Assembly: GCA_963580285.1 (NCBI GenBank)
Contig: OY757017.1
Span: 116,585,527 to 116,649,526, forward strand
DNA: 64,000 nucleotides
Direction of reading: 5' to 3'
Source of the DNA: Lucinisca nassula
Taxonomy: Eukaryota; Mollusca; Bivalvia; Lucinida; Lucinidae
The translations under genes were made by a program, and so were the position numbers. Positions 1 to 11,564 of the stretch are shown here, one piece after another. Each line of letters begins with the position of its first letter. Positions within the stretch are counted from its first letter, which is position 1. The notes below the pieces were generated by a model. It made no database searches. It was not told the origin of the DNA and worked only from the letters and a program-made list of their open reading frames with translations.

Positions 1-487
1 AACAACTCTTGTTTACGGATCATTCGGATTTATCAACCGTTACCAAGCCACGAGAAAGGCGTTGTTATTATACATTTACAGGACCTTTTTTCAGTTCGTA
101 TTGTGCTTGTTCAAAGTTCTTCAGCTAGGCTCTTATAAAACATAACCGTATCGCCAGTTCTGAACAAAACTATGGAAAGCTTCGAACAACCCTGGCAAAC
201 TTCATTTTCTCTATATAAAAATTGGGTCCAAAGGGGCATTCATTACACGTATGTTTTACGTTATATTTTATTTGTTTTTCCCCTTGGTAACAATGGTAGC
301 TTTTGACCTGCGATTGCGGAACTTCCTACAACCTTAAATTGAACCAACGTTGATCGCCTAAGACTTTTAAATACATTTGTGTTACTTCACACGACAAGGG
401 TGTATTTTAATACAATTTGTTCATTGCATTCATCAATAGACGTTCTTTAAGCTACGAGGGAAAGTCAACACAAACAAGCCTAACCTA
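1..487. other. No gene recognised
   Basis: I see no gene here. The string CTACGAGGGAAAGTCAACAC at 451-470 resembles one terminal inverted repeat of a mariner element (CGAGGG next to a TA), which would fit the transposase remnant that follows. I could not find the partner repeat beyond 1660. Confidence 0.3.
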
Positions 488-1660
488 TTATTATTCTTTA
501 TCGATGCAAGTACCCTCTAGAATGATACATCTGTACCAACGCCGTTCCAGTGCCATCAGCCCGGAGCTGAAGAAGCCAGTGTCCTTGTCTCCAATCAACT
601 CCTCAACTTCCGTTGGACCGGAACGAATATCCTTTTTTTTCAAATTTGGGAACAGGAATTGGTCACAAGGAACTGGTGGGTAGCGGTATTGGCTCACTCA
701 TACCCATTCCGCTCAACAGTATCCATTGCCATTTTGCAAGAGTGGACTCTTGCATTGTCCTGTTGGAGCAGAATCCCTTCTGAGAGTTTACCTCGGCGTT
801 TTCCGCTGATCGTAGTTCTCAGTGGTTCGAGCAAATTTGCATAATACGCGCCTGTTGTACTTTTATTTGCTAGAAAATCCAACATGTTAACGCCTTGTGC
901 GTCCCAAAATACAGTTGCCATCACCTTGCCCTCAGAGGGTTGCGTTTTGAACTTATTTGGCCTCGGAAACCCCGGCCCGACCCATTGGCGACTTTGCGTT
1001 TTATTCTCTGGCTCATAATAATGGAAAGAGTTCTCATCTATAGTCACCAGACGTGAAAGAAAATCATTTTCATTTGACCATCTTCAACAATGCGCTGCAT
1101 ACTAATGCTCTGGTTGCCATTCGCAGGAGGGATTTTGGGACCCAAACGGCGGTTGGCTTGCGCATACGCAAGCGATCATTTAAAATTGGTGAAACGGTAC
1201 CATTTGAAATGTGTAATGCATTCGCAATTTCGTCCACCTTAATTCACCTAACAGATTTCTTACGATCCCGTACTTTGATTCACATTTCTTCAACGGTGGC
1301 ATCTGATTGACGTCCAGACCTTGTCTCGTCTTCTAAAGACGTTTTACCGCGTTTGAATTCCCCAACCAAGGACTAAACTTGTGCATACATTTGTGTAGAA
1401 GACCAAAACATATTGGTCAACTCGCAAATTGAATGCATTTCCTGACCTGTTTTTTTCCTTTCGAATACAAGTACCAAAGTGCAGCCCGGTACTCAAAGTG
1501 TGACGAAAAGCTTGCTTTTGAATTGCTCGCCATGTTTGATGTTCAATATCGTATGAGTGAATGACACAATAATGGTGCAATTTGTCAGCATTCCTAAAAC
1601 ATGTATTGAAACAAGGCATGCAAATTTTGGTTGTCTTGGTCAATTGGAAATGGGATAGGC
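488..1660 (-). pseudogene. Degenerate mariner (DD34D) transposase
   Basis: This is a dead cut-and-paste DNA transposase of the Tc1/mariner superfamily, read on the minus strand in several broken frames. The N-terminal helix-turn-helix half (about 1380-1060) contains EFKRGKTSLEDETRSGR followed by a helix like VDEIANALHISNGTV, and carries stops and frameshifts. The catalytic half has TIDEN..FHYYEPENK (first Asp near 1037), then LLQQDNARVH (second Asp near 758). After a frame change it has PCDQFLFPNLKK (third Asp near 663). The spacing of the last two Asp, about 32-34 codons, fits DD34D. The C-terminal block FFSSGLMALERRW is also a mariner hallmark. The stops and frameshifts mean it cannot make an active enzyme. 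Family identity is secure; the exact subfamily is not. Confidence 0.85.
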
Positions 1661-2141
1661 TGGTTACTAATTGACCTGCCCGCGTTCAATTTTAAGTATG
1701 CTTTCAGACACTCAGTTTGATGATTTATTGCCTGAATTAAATGCGATAACATTTTCTAAAGGATTGTTGTATTTCAGAATGTTTTCTGCCAGCTGTGATA
1801 AATGACTTGGATGAAAACTTAACTCTTTCTTCCCTGAATATCTGAAATGGGATCTTGTACCTGTCGATTTGGATACGCACAGTCTTGTAGACAGGGTTGT
1901 TTGGTTAACTTTAGAGTCAGGAATAAGACGATAAAAGTATTCTGATGAGATGGCTGGTGTGTCTCACGTTTAGTATGCATCTTTACCGGTCTCTATATTT
2001 GACAGCAGTCTGAAAATTATGTATCTCTCCTTCCTTGTATAATGGCCGCCTAATTCCTAACGGGTTTAGATTCACCCTACGTCGTACAGCTATTACTGCA
2101 TAATCCAGAAAACCAAACATAAACAGATGAGTTTTAAAATA
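1661..2141. other. No feature recognised
   Basis: AT-rich sequence with no coding similarity or obvious repeat that I can identify. Confidence 0.4.
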
Positions 2142-2348
2142 CAGTATCATTCCTATATTAAGACCACCTTAGGGACTGTTCAAAAGTGGTCTTAATGACC
2201 ACCTTTTGAACCGTCCCGAAGGTCGTCCCTGAGCAGAAGAGACTAAGGGCAGAAAACACAAAGACAGATTAAGTGCAGTCTTCAAAAAAAGCTTTTTAAA
2301 GCAGAATTAATCTTAATTTTAGATGGTCTGAATAATGGAATTTTACTG
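2142..2348. mobile_element. Tc1/mariner-type MITE, palindromic
   Basis: A short non-autonomous element. Its right end GGAATTTTACTG is the inverse of the degraded left end beginning CAGTATCATTCC, and a TA sits just outside the right end. Inside is an inverted repeat built on AAGACCACCTTAGGGACTG. The same element occurs in better shape at 56110-56351. TIRs of CAGTAAAATTCC with a TA target are typical of Tc1-like MITEs. Confidence 0.6.
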
Positions 2349-2659
2349 TACATATATTGGCCTTGCAAAGAGTGCCCGGCGAGGTAAGGTACGACGATAA
2401 GCAGAATGAGATAAGAACTTCTATGCTATGTACAAATGTCGGATATTCTTATCGTATATGCAAAACATGCCTTTAACCCATGCTCATTAAAGAGCTTTGG
2501 GTCGATTTTGTTTGTCAATCGCCTAAAGTTACAGAGCGCAGTAGCTTTTCCATGCAGAAGTCAGTGTGACTTTCAATGACTTGTCGGAAATCCAGGTTAT
2601 GTTTATTTATAGAAAATAGCAGCGTTATTCTTATCGCCGGGGGGTTAAAGTTTTGCATA

Positions 2660-3200
2660 CATAACGATACCACGCCTATACAAATAGATTGTAAATTTTA
2701 CCACCTAAAAATGAAAATTATCAGAAGAAACATTTCGATATTTTTTCTTATTTCTGCTCAATACATGTATTGTGGATACTCGTTAAAACCGCCTCGTTGA
2801 GGCGGTTCTAAAGAGTACCCACAATCTATGTTTTTGAGCAGAAATCAGAAAAAATACTGTATACCCCTGCCAACCCCAGTTTTACTATATATAATTAATT
2901 GATTAGCCGAAATTACACTAGGTCAACCAATATTCAAAAATCATAAATCATGTTTTTAATTGCGTCAATTAATAAAATTGTCATTAATCAAGTAATTTCG
3001 TATTGGCCCAGTTACGGATCCTCGGTCAGCTGTATTGGCCAGTTACAGGTCCGAGGTCTGCTGTATTGGCATGAGGCCGAAGGCCGAGGCCAATACACCT
3101 GACCGAGGATCTGTAACAGGGCCAATACGAAATTACTTGATTAATAACATTATAAAAGTGGGATTCAAGGGGGTCAAAATTATATAGGCGTGTTTTCGTG
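2660..3200. mobile_element. GAGGCGG foldback element (interrupted)
   Basis: Member of a family abundant between 41 and 58 kb. The core is a near-perfect hairpin at about 2778-2815 (CGTTAAAACCGCCTC / GAGGCGGTTCTAA). It is flanked by mirrored arms containing TTATTTCTGCTC and GAGCAGAAATCAG. The outer ends carry ACCACGCCTATA and TATAGGCGTG as inverted repeats. A second, unrelated palindrome (2983-3150) is inserted into the right arm. Confidence 0.6.
2983..3150. mobile_element. Palindromic MITE nested in foldback element
   Basis: Long inverted repeat: ATTAATCAAGTAATTTCGTA on the left is mirrored by TACGAAATTACTTGATTAAT on the right. Internal arms (CCTCGGTCAGCTGTATTGG) are also mirrored. It sits inside the right arm of the 2660-3200 element, so it inserted later. 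Confidence 0.7.
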
Positions 3201-5618
3201 GTTTAAGCAGGTCATCTATAGAATTTGGACTGAAATCATGTCTTTGGTTTGGCAAACAGTGTGAACCTAGTCCAGACGGCGCCTGACCAGGGTATACAGT
3301 TTTGCTTACAATACAGGAATTTAAGGTTCCTCAATACAGTTACTTGGCTATATTTGAGGTACTGAAAAAATCATATTTGCAAATAATTACCCAAAATGAT
3401 TTTTCATCAGAAGGTAGTCCATGTAAATGTAAGAATATGGAAGCCAAAGATTTTTATTCGAAAGTCACCATTTTAGTAATTTATTGCATTTTTCCTTGGT
3501 TTTGCAAAAAATTGATATCTCAATCCATAGAACCACAATGTGTAAAATACTATCATAGAAATGTGGCTCAATGTTGCCTTTAGGTACTACAACAGAAGAA
3601 TTTCAAGTAAAATACCTAAATAGTACTGAAAATTAATGATTCCCAAAAATTAAAAAAAATGTAATTATCTCACCTGGTACTATTTTAAATTCAGTGTATG
3701 GTAGCCAAAATGACCAGTTCTACCAATTTGGCAACAAGCTCATTGATTGGGTTGAGGTGTTGAAATCTCTTGCATTAAGATTTTAAAATGATTGCCCTTC
3801 TTTGGTGCTTTCAGTTATTTATTTTATATATTTCAGTCATGCAATTTATAACAATTCATGCAATCACTGCACCAAAGTTTCACTGTGTTGCTGATTGTGT
3901 TTACAGGATGGGTGATTTGATACTTGATAAATCAAAAACAAAAAAAATGAAATTAAGAGAAGCCAACAGTCTATCCCCATATTTGAACTGAAGGACTGAA
4001 AGCAGCCTGTTCAGCACCAGAAACTTTGTGCAACTGCCAATAACTGCAATGGTATAGAAATGATTTTTACCCATTGGTTTGTTACATTGGTTCACATGAG
4101 CCACCATACACAAATCAGTGATTTTTTTGACAGGTGAACTTCTCTACAACACAAAGGTTATATTTATCTAATCTATTAAATGATCTGTTGTGTCACCTAC
4201 TTACCAATGTGTAGGCTGGTTAAAACTCACAGAAGCCCAATGCATGTAATATGTTTTGATGAAAAAAAGCTTGAAAATTTTATTTTTTTTTCAATGTGCT
4301 TACTTGTACTGGACCGAACAACATAATCAGGACAATGTTACACATAAAAATAGTTCGGAAAATGAATGCATACTTTTCATAAAGTAACAAACAAATTGTG
4401 TTAGAAAGTACCTGAAATTAGTTGCAAGACAGTTTCAAATATGAATATTACGTTTTAAATTAAAAACAATGGTGTACCTTTGTTATTTTTGGGAAATTAG
4501 TTCCAAGGCGTATGAATACAATTTTAGTTGGCAAGATGGATTTGACAGCTACAATAATTTATGAGTGATGACAGGCTTCCAAGATAGGCGATGCCATAAT
4601 GCTGTATGCAGGGAGAAGGCTACATAGCTGAATTTTCAAGGTATATTCATTGATGATGGGCAAAATTAAATGTGGAAAAGCATAAACGATGAGCAGTCTG
4701 AGCATTCAGATTTACCGCAAAAAAAGAAGATCAGAGATTTTTTTCTGATTTTCAATTTAGGTAGGCTTTTTGATAGAAAGCTTGGTCCGAGTCGCTAGTA
4801 TTTGATGTGAACTATTGATCTGTAGCTGTTTTAGTAACTTGTAAAAATGCTAGAAAGCAGTTACATTTTTTTCCTGGTAAAAGTGAAAATACAGAATTGC
4901 ATTTATTTTCAAAGGAACAGAGATGTAGCTAATGCAAGAAAGTACTTGCTGTAATAACCGTTGATATCTCCAGACCTTTTTCTCCAAGGACAGGCACTTT
5001 AAAAGGAAATCAGGGTCATATTTTGGGAAAAATAACATGCAAATCTCACACCTATATTTTTTGTGCAAATGTATTGAGGAACCTTAAGGGTAAAACGAAA
5101 TAGGCTGTCCTCGTCCGAGATATTTTTTCATGCCAACACTCAGAGACAAACGAACGGTCCTGCCAGTGCATTGATTAATCTGTCACCTGGGTGTGCCAGT
5201 GTAATGTGAGAAGAAATGATCTGAATATTTTTTGTTGTCCCGTATACCAGTGTGTCCTTCTATTACCACAAAAATTATTCTGACCTCCGTTTCTTGAAAA
5301 AGTGCTTTCGCGTTTCCTACCTCTGAACTTAAGTTTTAGGACCAGGGTTGCAGAGCTACACCTCACTTAATGTCCACGTTTGGATTCGAGGGTTTCTTTC
5401 ATTTCGGACAGGCTTTTGATACTTTGGAAAATCTGCAAAATGCAGAAATACAGCGGTGTTTTTGTTTTTGATTTTGTTTTGTTTCACATATTAAAGTTAA
5501 TAACCTATGAAATATAGTTTATGTCGTCGCTACTGAGCAAATTAGATCACAGCTTACCTCTTAAACAAAATAGAAAAGAAGGCAATGAACAGCTTGAGTA
5601 TTCGCCATTAAAAAGACA
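3201..5618. other. No gene recognised; one short palindromic unit
   Basis: About 2.4 kb of AT-rich sequence with only short open frames and no family I recognise. A small inverted unit at 3253-3305 (GCAAACAGTGTGAACC ... GTATACAGTTTTGC) belongs to a short repeat seen again near 46740 and 63760. Confidence 0.4.
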
Positions 5619-6079
5619 ATAGAAGTAGACGCAATGATCAGGAATCGATACAATTTACCAGTAGCTCCCATCAGAGACACCAAAGGGACACCAAAAGAAA
5701 AACAAACATGAAGCAACAGACCCCAACGGAAACACCAACAGGACAGTTACTTTCCCACAAAATGGCCAAAAAGGCTATCCAAAATAAAATAATATCAGCG
5801 ACACAAACCATAACAAAAATAAACCGCGACAGAAGAACCGCCTGGGAACGGTCAGTGGATACGAATTCCACCGTGGGGGGGGGGGGGGGGGGGGAAGAGG
5901 GGGCCTTAAATCGTCGCCCTTACTTCCGTCACGATTAAGACAAATAATTTGTTCAGTGCAACATCTCCGCGAACACAAACATCAAACAACCACAGTGAGG
6001 ACTGGACAGCAAGAAACAACAGAAATGCTGGAGTAAAAGGAAACCAACCGACTCCGATGGGCCTGACCAGAGATAGAGG
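5619..6079 (-). mobile_element. Naiad copy D: 3' untranslated region (subfamily 2)
   Basis: Minus-strand 3' UTR of a Penelope-like element. Its terminus reads GATCATTGC on the element strand (subfamily 2), whereas subfamily 1 reads GATCTTTGTTTTACTTC. It contains a run of G at 5875-5895. The sequence continues upstream (on the element strand) into the SECIS-like hairpin and reverse transcriptase remnants. Confidence 0.8.
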
Positions 6080-6123
6080 ATCAGGTACCAACCAACATAA
6101 GTCTTTTACGTCGGAACCGTCAT
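6080..6123 (-). promoter_or_regulatory. SECIS-like hairpin, copy D (short-loop form)
   Basis: On the element strand: ATGA, stem GGTTCCGAC, an A-rich bulge, loop, stem GTTGGTACC, then TGAT. Third-pair T-A replaces the C-G of copy A, a compensatory change. It lacks the extra apical hairpin of subfamily 1. Confidence 0.65.
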
Positions 6124-7015
6124 AGAATCTAAGGCCTGACTAACCCGTGTGCAATTAAAGAGGGAAGCAAAGTTGTCAACCGTGATTGGGTTAGTTACCA
6201 TGCATGCAGTCTATCGTATAACATTTATCTTGTACCCAATCTTTTTATATCGAAGAATGATTTTACGAAATTGGGTGCTGAAGTCATTGCGGTTATAAAT
6301 TGTTCTAATTTATATACGAAGTCACCATAAAATTCGGGTTCCAATAGACCTTGTTGCGAAGAGATTTAAGTCCAGTATTGAATTTTGAAATTACAACAGA
6401 ATTACGTCTACCCAATTTTGAAAAGGCTTTGCGCAATTTACAGTTTCAATCTCAAAATCAAAATCATCGCGTTTATCATAAATTTTGCAAGAAACAAGCC
6501 CATCCACAATAAATAGATGTAAATCCAAAAACGGGGCCTCGGTATGCAATTAGTACCCATCGGAATACCCACAACTTGTCTAAATAACCTAGTACCAAAT
6601 CTTATGTAAATATTGTCAAGTAGAAAGGTGGGAGCTTCACACAAGTTTTTATGCTCTTCAGAAGTGAAAAACATATTTATTACATTACATGCAAGATAGA
6701 GGGAGTCTTCCCGATGAAATGTCCATTCAATTAAATCATTAAGTTTTTCTTCTATAAGATTATGAGGAAGTGTAGTGTAAAAGGTGGAAAAAAAACCAGA
6801 AGTAGACAGACTTGAAGCACGAAATCGCCTAGATTTCAATTGATTTAAAACTTCATTAGAATTTTATAGACCAAAACAGACTGCTACCCGATCTTTCGAA
6901 TACTTTGTCGCAATAATTTATCACATGTTTTTTGATGGCAGTAAAACATGAAGAGTTCAGTGGTGGTACAAGAGCTTGAATTTGCAATAAACTGTGCTTT
7001 ATATGGTCTTTTAAG
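6117..7015 (-). pseudogene. Naiad copy D: deleted reverse transcriptase
   Basis: Remnant of the reverse transcriptase C-terminal half, minus strand. Recognisable blocks are SRRFRASSLSTS, YTTLPHNLIEEKLNDLIEW, FLLDNIYIRFGT and GIPMGTNC (RT motif B). Compared with copy A, about 200 bases are missing between GIPMGTNC and the block that should read EAPFLDLHL, so the YLDD catalytic motif is gone. A second deletion removes the start of the C-terminal region. The 5' end is truncated near 7015, inside the segment matching copy A's LPKLHKKPYK. The element could not be active. Confidence 0.85.
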
Positions 7016-7904
7016 CCTATATTATATTCAGGGCCATATGAAAGTATATCGGGATATGGGTACCAGTGGATAAAAATAGATCAAACTTAAGACGAGGACT
7101 ATTGGACAATTGTTGTAATTCCCATCTGAATTCATTTTATTTTGTATTTTTTTTTTTTGTTATTATAGCACTAGTCCTCATCACTGCAACGGGTGTTAAG
7201 AGTCGTGCTGTGATGTCTATCTAATCATATTTGAGCTTATTGTTTTCGGAATCGTTATTTAAATGTGGACGTCTGCTCAAAATCTTTTAATTTTACGCGA
7301 GTCGAAAAGAATCTAAAAATTAACGAGCGTGATTACAAGGTATGCGCATACTGGTTTAAACAAGATTTGCTTTCAGATACACAGTCGTAGCTCTGGTTTG
7401 TTGATGCGAACATAGACTGAATTCACGCTAACAGCATGCGGTATCAGAGCAACAATGGCTATTGCGACTTGAGCTGCCCTTTTACCGTGGCTGTCGCAAC
7501 GTAATCATGTTTAATTATAAAAAAAAAAAAAACACCATTTGCATATAAATGACACCAAACTCAGCTAAACCTGTATGTAAATGACGGCGGCCTGTCACCA
7601 AGCTGATCATTGCCTTCACTATTATTTTCATCACCGACACAAAATTCTATGATCATGGCGAAAAAAGCATAAACTTTGCTCGGGCTCGTATTTACTTGCG
7701 AAAAGGTCATGAAAACCATTATTATATTACATACACATATTTGCTAATAGATGTTGTAAGCTAAAACCATTATCTGGTCGCTCTCTAGGTTATGTTTGGT
7801 TACAGTTTCAAGGAACGTTGAAAGAACACGTATGAACTTCGTGTGAACGTTGTTTATGAATTGCGTCAACTATACACACCAGTCCTATACTGATTCGGCA
7901 GTCA
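7016..7904. other. No feature recognised
   Basis: AT-rich sequence with homopolymer runs (T at 7147-7158, A at 7519-7532) and no coding signal. Confidence 0.4.
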
Positions 7905-10900
7905 AGGACTTTTTAGCGGGAGCTTATAGTGTAGCGGGTCGTCCGTTCGTCGTCCGGCGCTCATCGTCCGTCTGTCAACACACTTGACCAATTATATTTC
8001 TGCAACCTGCAAGCTGATCTCAATCATTTCTTATTTGTAGCATGCCTCTTGTAGGTCACTGTTGACATTAGCTTTTTATCGGAATCGAATGAACTCTTTT
8101 GTTGCTTTGGCAACCACAAGGTCCTGTAGACTACAATGGGAAAATCCTTGTCATCACCGTAGAACCTTCAGTTTTGATCGTATCTTTCTGTAACTTATAT
8201 GTAAGGTGGCAGGGGTTCAAACTCGGTTTAGTTCGTAAACCTGCCAAGTCGACTCATTTGATATAGAGTTACGTCCCTTTGATTGCTGAAAATGCCGATT
8301 TTTTACCTTTGTCATCACCGTAACCTCTTTTTATCGGATCTTTCTGAGACTTATATGTAAGGTGGCTGCGGATAACACCTCTGATGAGTTCGAACCCCGG
8401 CCAAGTCGGCCCATTTATTATATAGTTACGCCCCTTTGGTTGCTGAAAATACTGATTTTTGACATTGTTATCATCGTAGCCCCTTCAGTTTTTATCGGAT
8501 CTTTCTGAAACTTATTTGTTAGGCGGCTGGGGATTCAACCTCAATGGAGTTCGAAAACCGGCCAAGTCGGCCCCTTTATCATAGAGTAACGTTCCTTTGA
8601 TTGCATAATCGTAGCCCCTACATATATGATCGGATCTTTCAAGAACTTTTATATTAGGTGGCTGGGGATTAAACCTAGGATGAGTTCGAACACTGGCCAA
8701 GTTTGTCTATTTATCATAGAGTAACGTCACTTTGATTGCTGAAAATGCCGATCTTTGACATTGTCATCACGGTAGTCCCTTCAGTTTCGATAGGATCTTT
8801 CTGAAACTTATATGTAAGGTCCCTTTGATTTCTGAAAATGTTTTTGACCTAGTCAATACCGTAGCCCCTTCAGTTTTGATCAGCTCTTTCTGAAACTTAT
8901 ATGTAAGGTGGCCGAGGATGAAAACTCGATGCGTTCGAAAACCGGTCAATTCAGCCCATTTGCCATACGGTTACGCCCCTTTGATTGCTGAAAATGCCGA
9001 TTTTGTCATCACCGTAGCACCTTATGTTTTGATCGTATCTTTCTGAAACTTATATGTAAAGTGGGTAGGGATGAAACCTCGGAGGAATTCGAATACCGGC
9101 CAAGTCATCCAATTTATCATTCAGTAAAGTCCCTTTGATTGCTGAAAATGCCGATTTTGGACCTTGTCATCATCGTATCCCCTTCAGTTTTGATATGATC
9201 TTTCTGAAACTTATATGTAAGGTAGCTGGGGATAAAACCTCGGATTATTCGAAAACCGACCAAGTGTTACGTCCCTTTGATATCTAAAAATGTCAACTTT
9301 TGACATTGTCATCACCGTAGCCCCTTCAGTTTTTGATCGGCTCTTTCTGAAATTTATATGTAATGTGGCTGGGGATAAAACTCAGACAAGTTCGAAAATT
9401 GGCCAAGTCGGCCAATTTATCATGGTGTTGCATCCCTTTGATTGCTGAAAATGCCAATGATTGACCTTGACATCACCGTAGCTCCTTTAGTTTTGATCGG
9501 ATCTTTCTGAAACTTATATGTAAAGTGGCTCGGGATAAAACCTCGAAGGATTTCGAATACCGATCAAGTCATCTAATGTATCATTGAGTTATGCCCCTTT
9601 GATTGCTGAAAATGCCGACTTCGGACCTTGTCATCATCGTTTCCCCTTCAGTTTTGATTTGATCTCTCTGAAACGTATGTACATGTAATTCAGGGTTAAA
9701 AGCTCGGGTGAGTTCGAAAACTAGCGAAGTGGGTCGATTACTGACGGAGTTATATCCCATCATTTGCTGAAAATGCTTATTTTTGACCTTGTCATCACCG
9801 TAGCCCCTTCAGTTTTGATTGGATCTTCTTGAAACCTACAAACAAGTAAGTCAAGGATAAAAACTTGGATGAGTTAAAAACATTGACGAGGTTGGCTCAT
9901 TTATTGCAGAGTTACGTCCCTTTTACTGCCGAGAATGCCTCGTTTTGACCTTGTCATCACCATAGCCCCTTCAGTTTTCATCGGATATTTTTTGTAACTT
10001 AAAACCTTGGCTGAGTCCAAAAACTGGTGAAGTCGGCCTATATTTTGAAGAGTTTTGCCCCCCCCCCCCCACCCCCATCATAGAAAATGCCTATTTTTTA
10101 CCTTGTAATCACCGTAGCCCCTTCAGTTTTGATCGGATTTTCCTGAGACTTAAATACAAATAAGTTGGGGGGGGGGGGGTTAAAGCTTGGATTAGTTCGA
10201 AAATTAGCGATGTTGGTCGTTTACTCATTGGAATTATGTCCTCTATATTGCGGGAAATGCTTCGTTTTGACCTTGTCATCACCGTAGAGCTTCAGTTTCG
10301 ATTGGATCTGCTTGAAACATACAAACAAGTAAGTCAGGGATAAAAGCTCAGATGAGTTCAAAACTGACGAAGTTGGCGTTTCTAGCGTAGAATTGCGTCC
10401 ACATTACTGCTATAAATGCCTATTTTTGACCTTGCCATCACCAAAGGTTCAGTTTTCATAGGACCTTCTTGAAATTTACATTAAATTTTCAGCAATTAAG
10501 GGATGAAACCTCGGCTGAGTTCAAAACTTGGTGAGGTCAGCCTATATTACAGATAGTTGAGTCCCCATCGATTACAGAAAATGCCTAATTTTTAACCTTG
10601 TCATCGCCGTTTTTCCTTCAATTTTATTGGATCTTCTTGAAACTTACATGTTAGTTAGTCAGGGATACAATGGCTGAGTTCGTGAACATTTACTGATGAG
10701 TTCAGCCAATTTATCATAGGGTTACATCCTTTGAATTGCAGAAAATGCCTTTTGTGACCCTAACTCCTTCAGTTTTCATAGGATCTTCTTAAAATGTATA
10801 TGTTAGTAAGTTAGTTATAAACGCTCAGACAAGTTTGAAAACTAGCCATGACAGTCAATTAATCATAAAGCTATGTCCTCTGCCTGGCTGAAAATGCTTA

Positions 10901-10955
10901 CGTTCGACCTTGCCATCACTGCTGCCCATTCAGGTTTGATCGGATCTTCATGAAA
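7905..10955. repeat. Minisatellite array, ~160-bp unit, ~17-18 copies
   Basis: The head (about 7905-7980) carries CGTCCGTTCGTCGTCCGGCG, then diverged tandem units follow. The anchor GCTGAAAATGCC or a variant recurs near 8284, 8440, 8737, 8983, 9141, 9442, 9603, 9762, 9927, 10083, 10247, 10408, 10577, 10739 and 10893, mostly 155-165 bases apart. Each unit also has CATCACCGTAGCCCCTTCAG and TCTTTCTGAAACTTATATG. C and G homopolymers interrupt it near 10050 and 10165. Unit divergence is considerable, so the array is old. It ends where a Naiad fragment starts (10962). Confidence 0.85.
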
Positions 10956-10961
10956 CTTATC

Positions 10962-11177
10962 TATCCTGCTGCTGGTCATGTAATTACTGGCAATTTGCAA
11001 ATTATTCCTGATTATAGGATAAGGAATATAATTTCTAAAGGACCGAAATATCGGTTTCCTTCTAAAATTGATTTCAGTAAATGTAGTGATGAAATCGCTG
11101 CTGCCTTGAATGAATTCGGTAATCGATGGTGTAAGCGAGAGTATGTTGAGCATAAAGCCCTTAAGGACTGGAAACCG
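10962..11177 (+). pseudogene. Naiad internal fragment (linker/RT N-terminus)
   Basis: A 216-base piece almost identical to 12898-13115 of the neighbouring full copy. It encodes YPAAGHVITGNLQIIPD through EHKALKDWK, the region just after the CxC motif. It begins exactly where the 160-bp array ends and stops where copy A's leader begins, so it is an orphan internal segment in the same orientation. Confidence 0.9.
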
Positions 11178-11180
11178 TAA

Positions 11181-11564
11181 ACTTTGCATATCAGGGCTGT
11201 TTTGTTTGTGCCGTGTGGCGGCTGTAAAAGGTCTCCCCGTACATGCATTTAATGCTCTTATTTTTCCAATCCTCAGGGATTGCTTATACAATTGCTTTTC
11301 ACTGTTCCATCAATTGACATCCTTTAGATACCTGTTGAAGGTCATAATTAAACCGATGTTCGTTCCTCGTTGTATAACAACTGCTTGTTTGACATCCCTG
11401 TACTTTAAGTAGACTAGGATGTTTTGTGGGCTTTTGTTGTACCTTCCTTCTATTCGAAGGAATCTTCTTCAGTAATTTTATATGCTGTTTTATTTATTTA
11501 TTTATTTAATAACCGGTATGAACATCGCTTTAGTTTTGACGGTATCACAACCTTATTAACCAAA
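11181..11564 (+). other. Naiad copy A: probable 5' leader
   Basis: Non-coding stretch between the internal fragment and the first in-frame ATG. An in-frame TAG at 11415-11417 closes the reading frame upstream. T-rich with a short TTTA repeat at 11494-11508. I see no TATA-type promoter I would defend. The true 5' end of the element cannot be fixed without other copies. Confidence 0.45.
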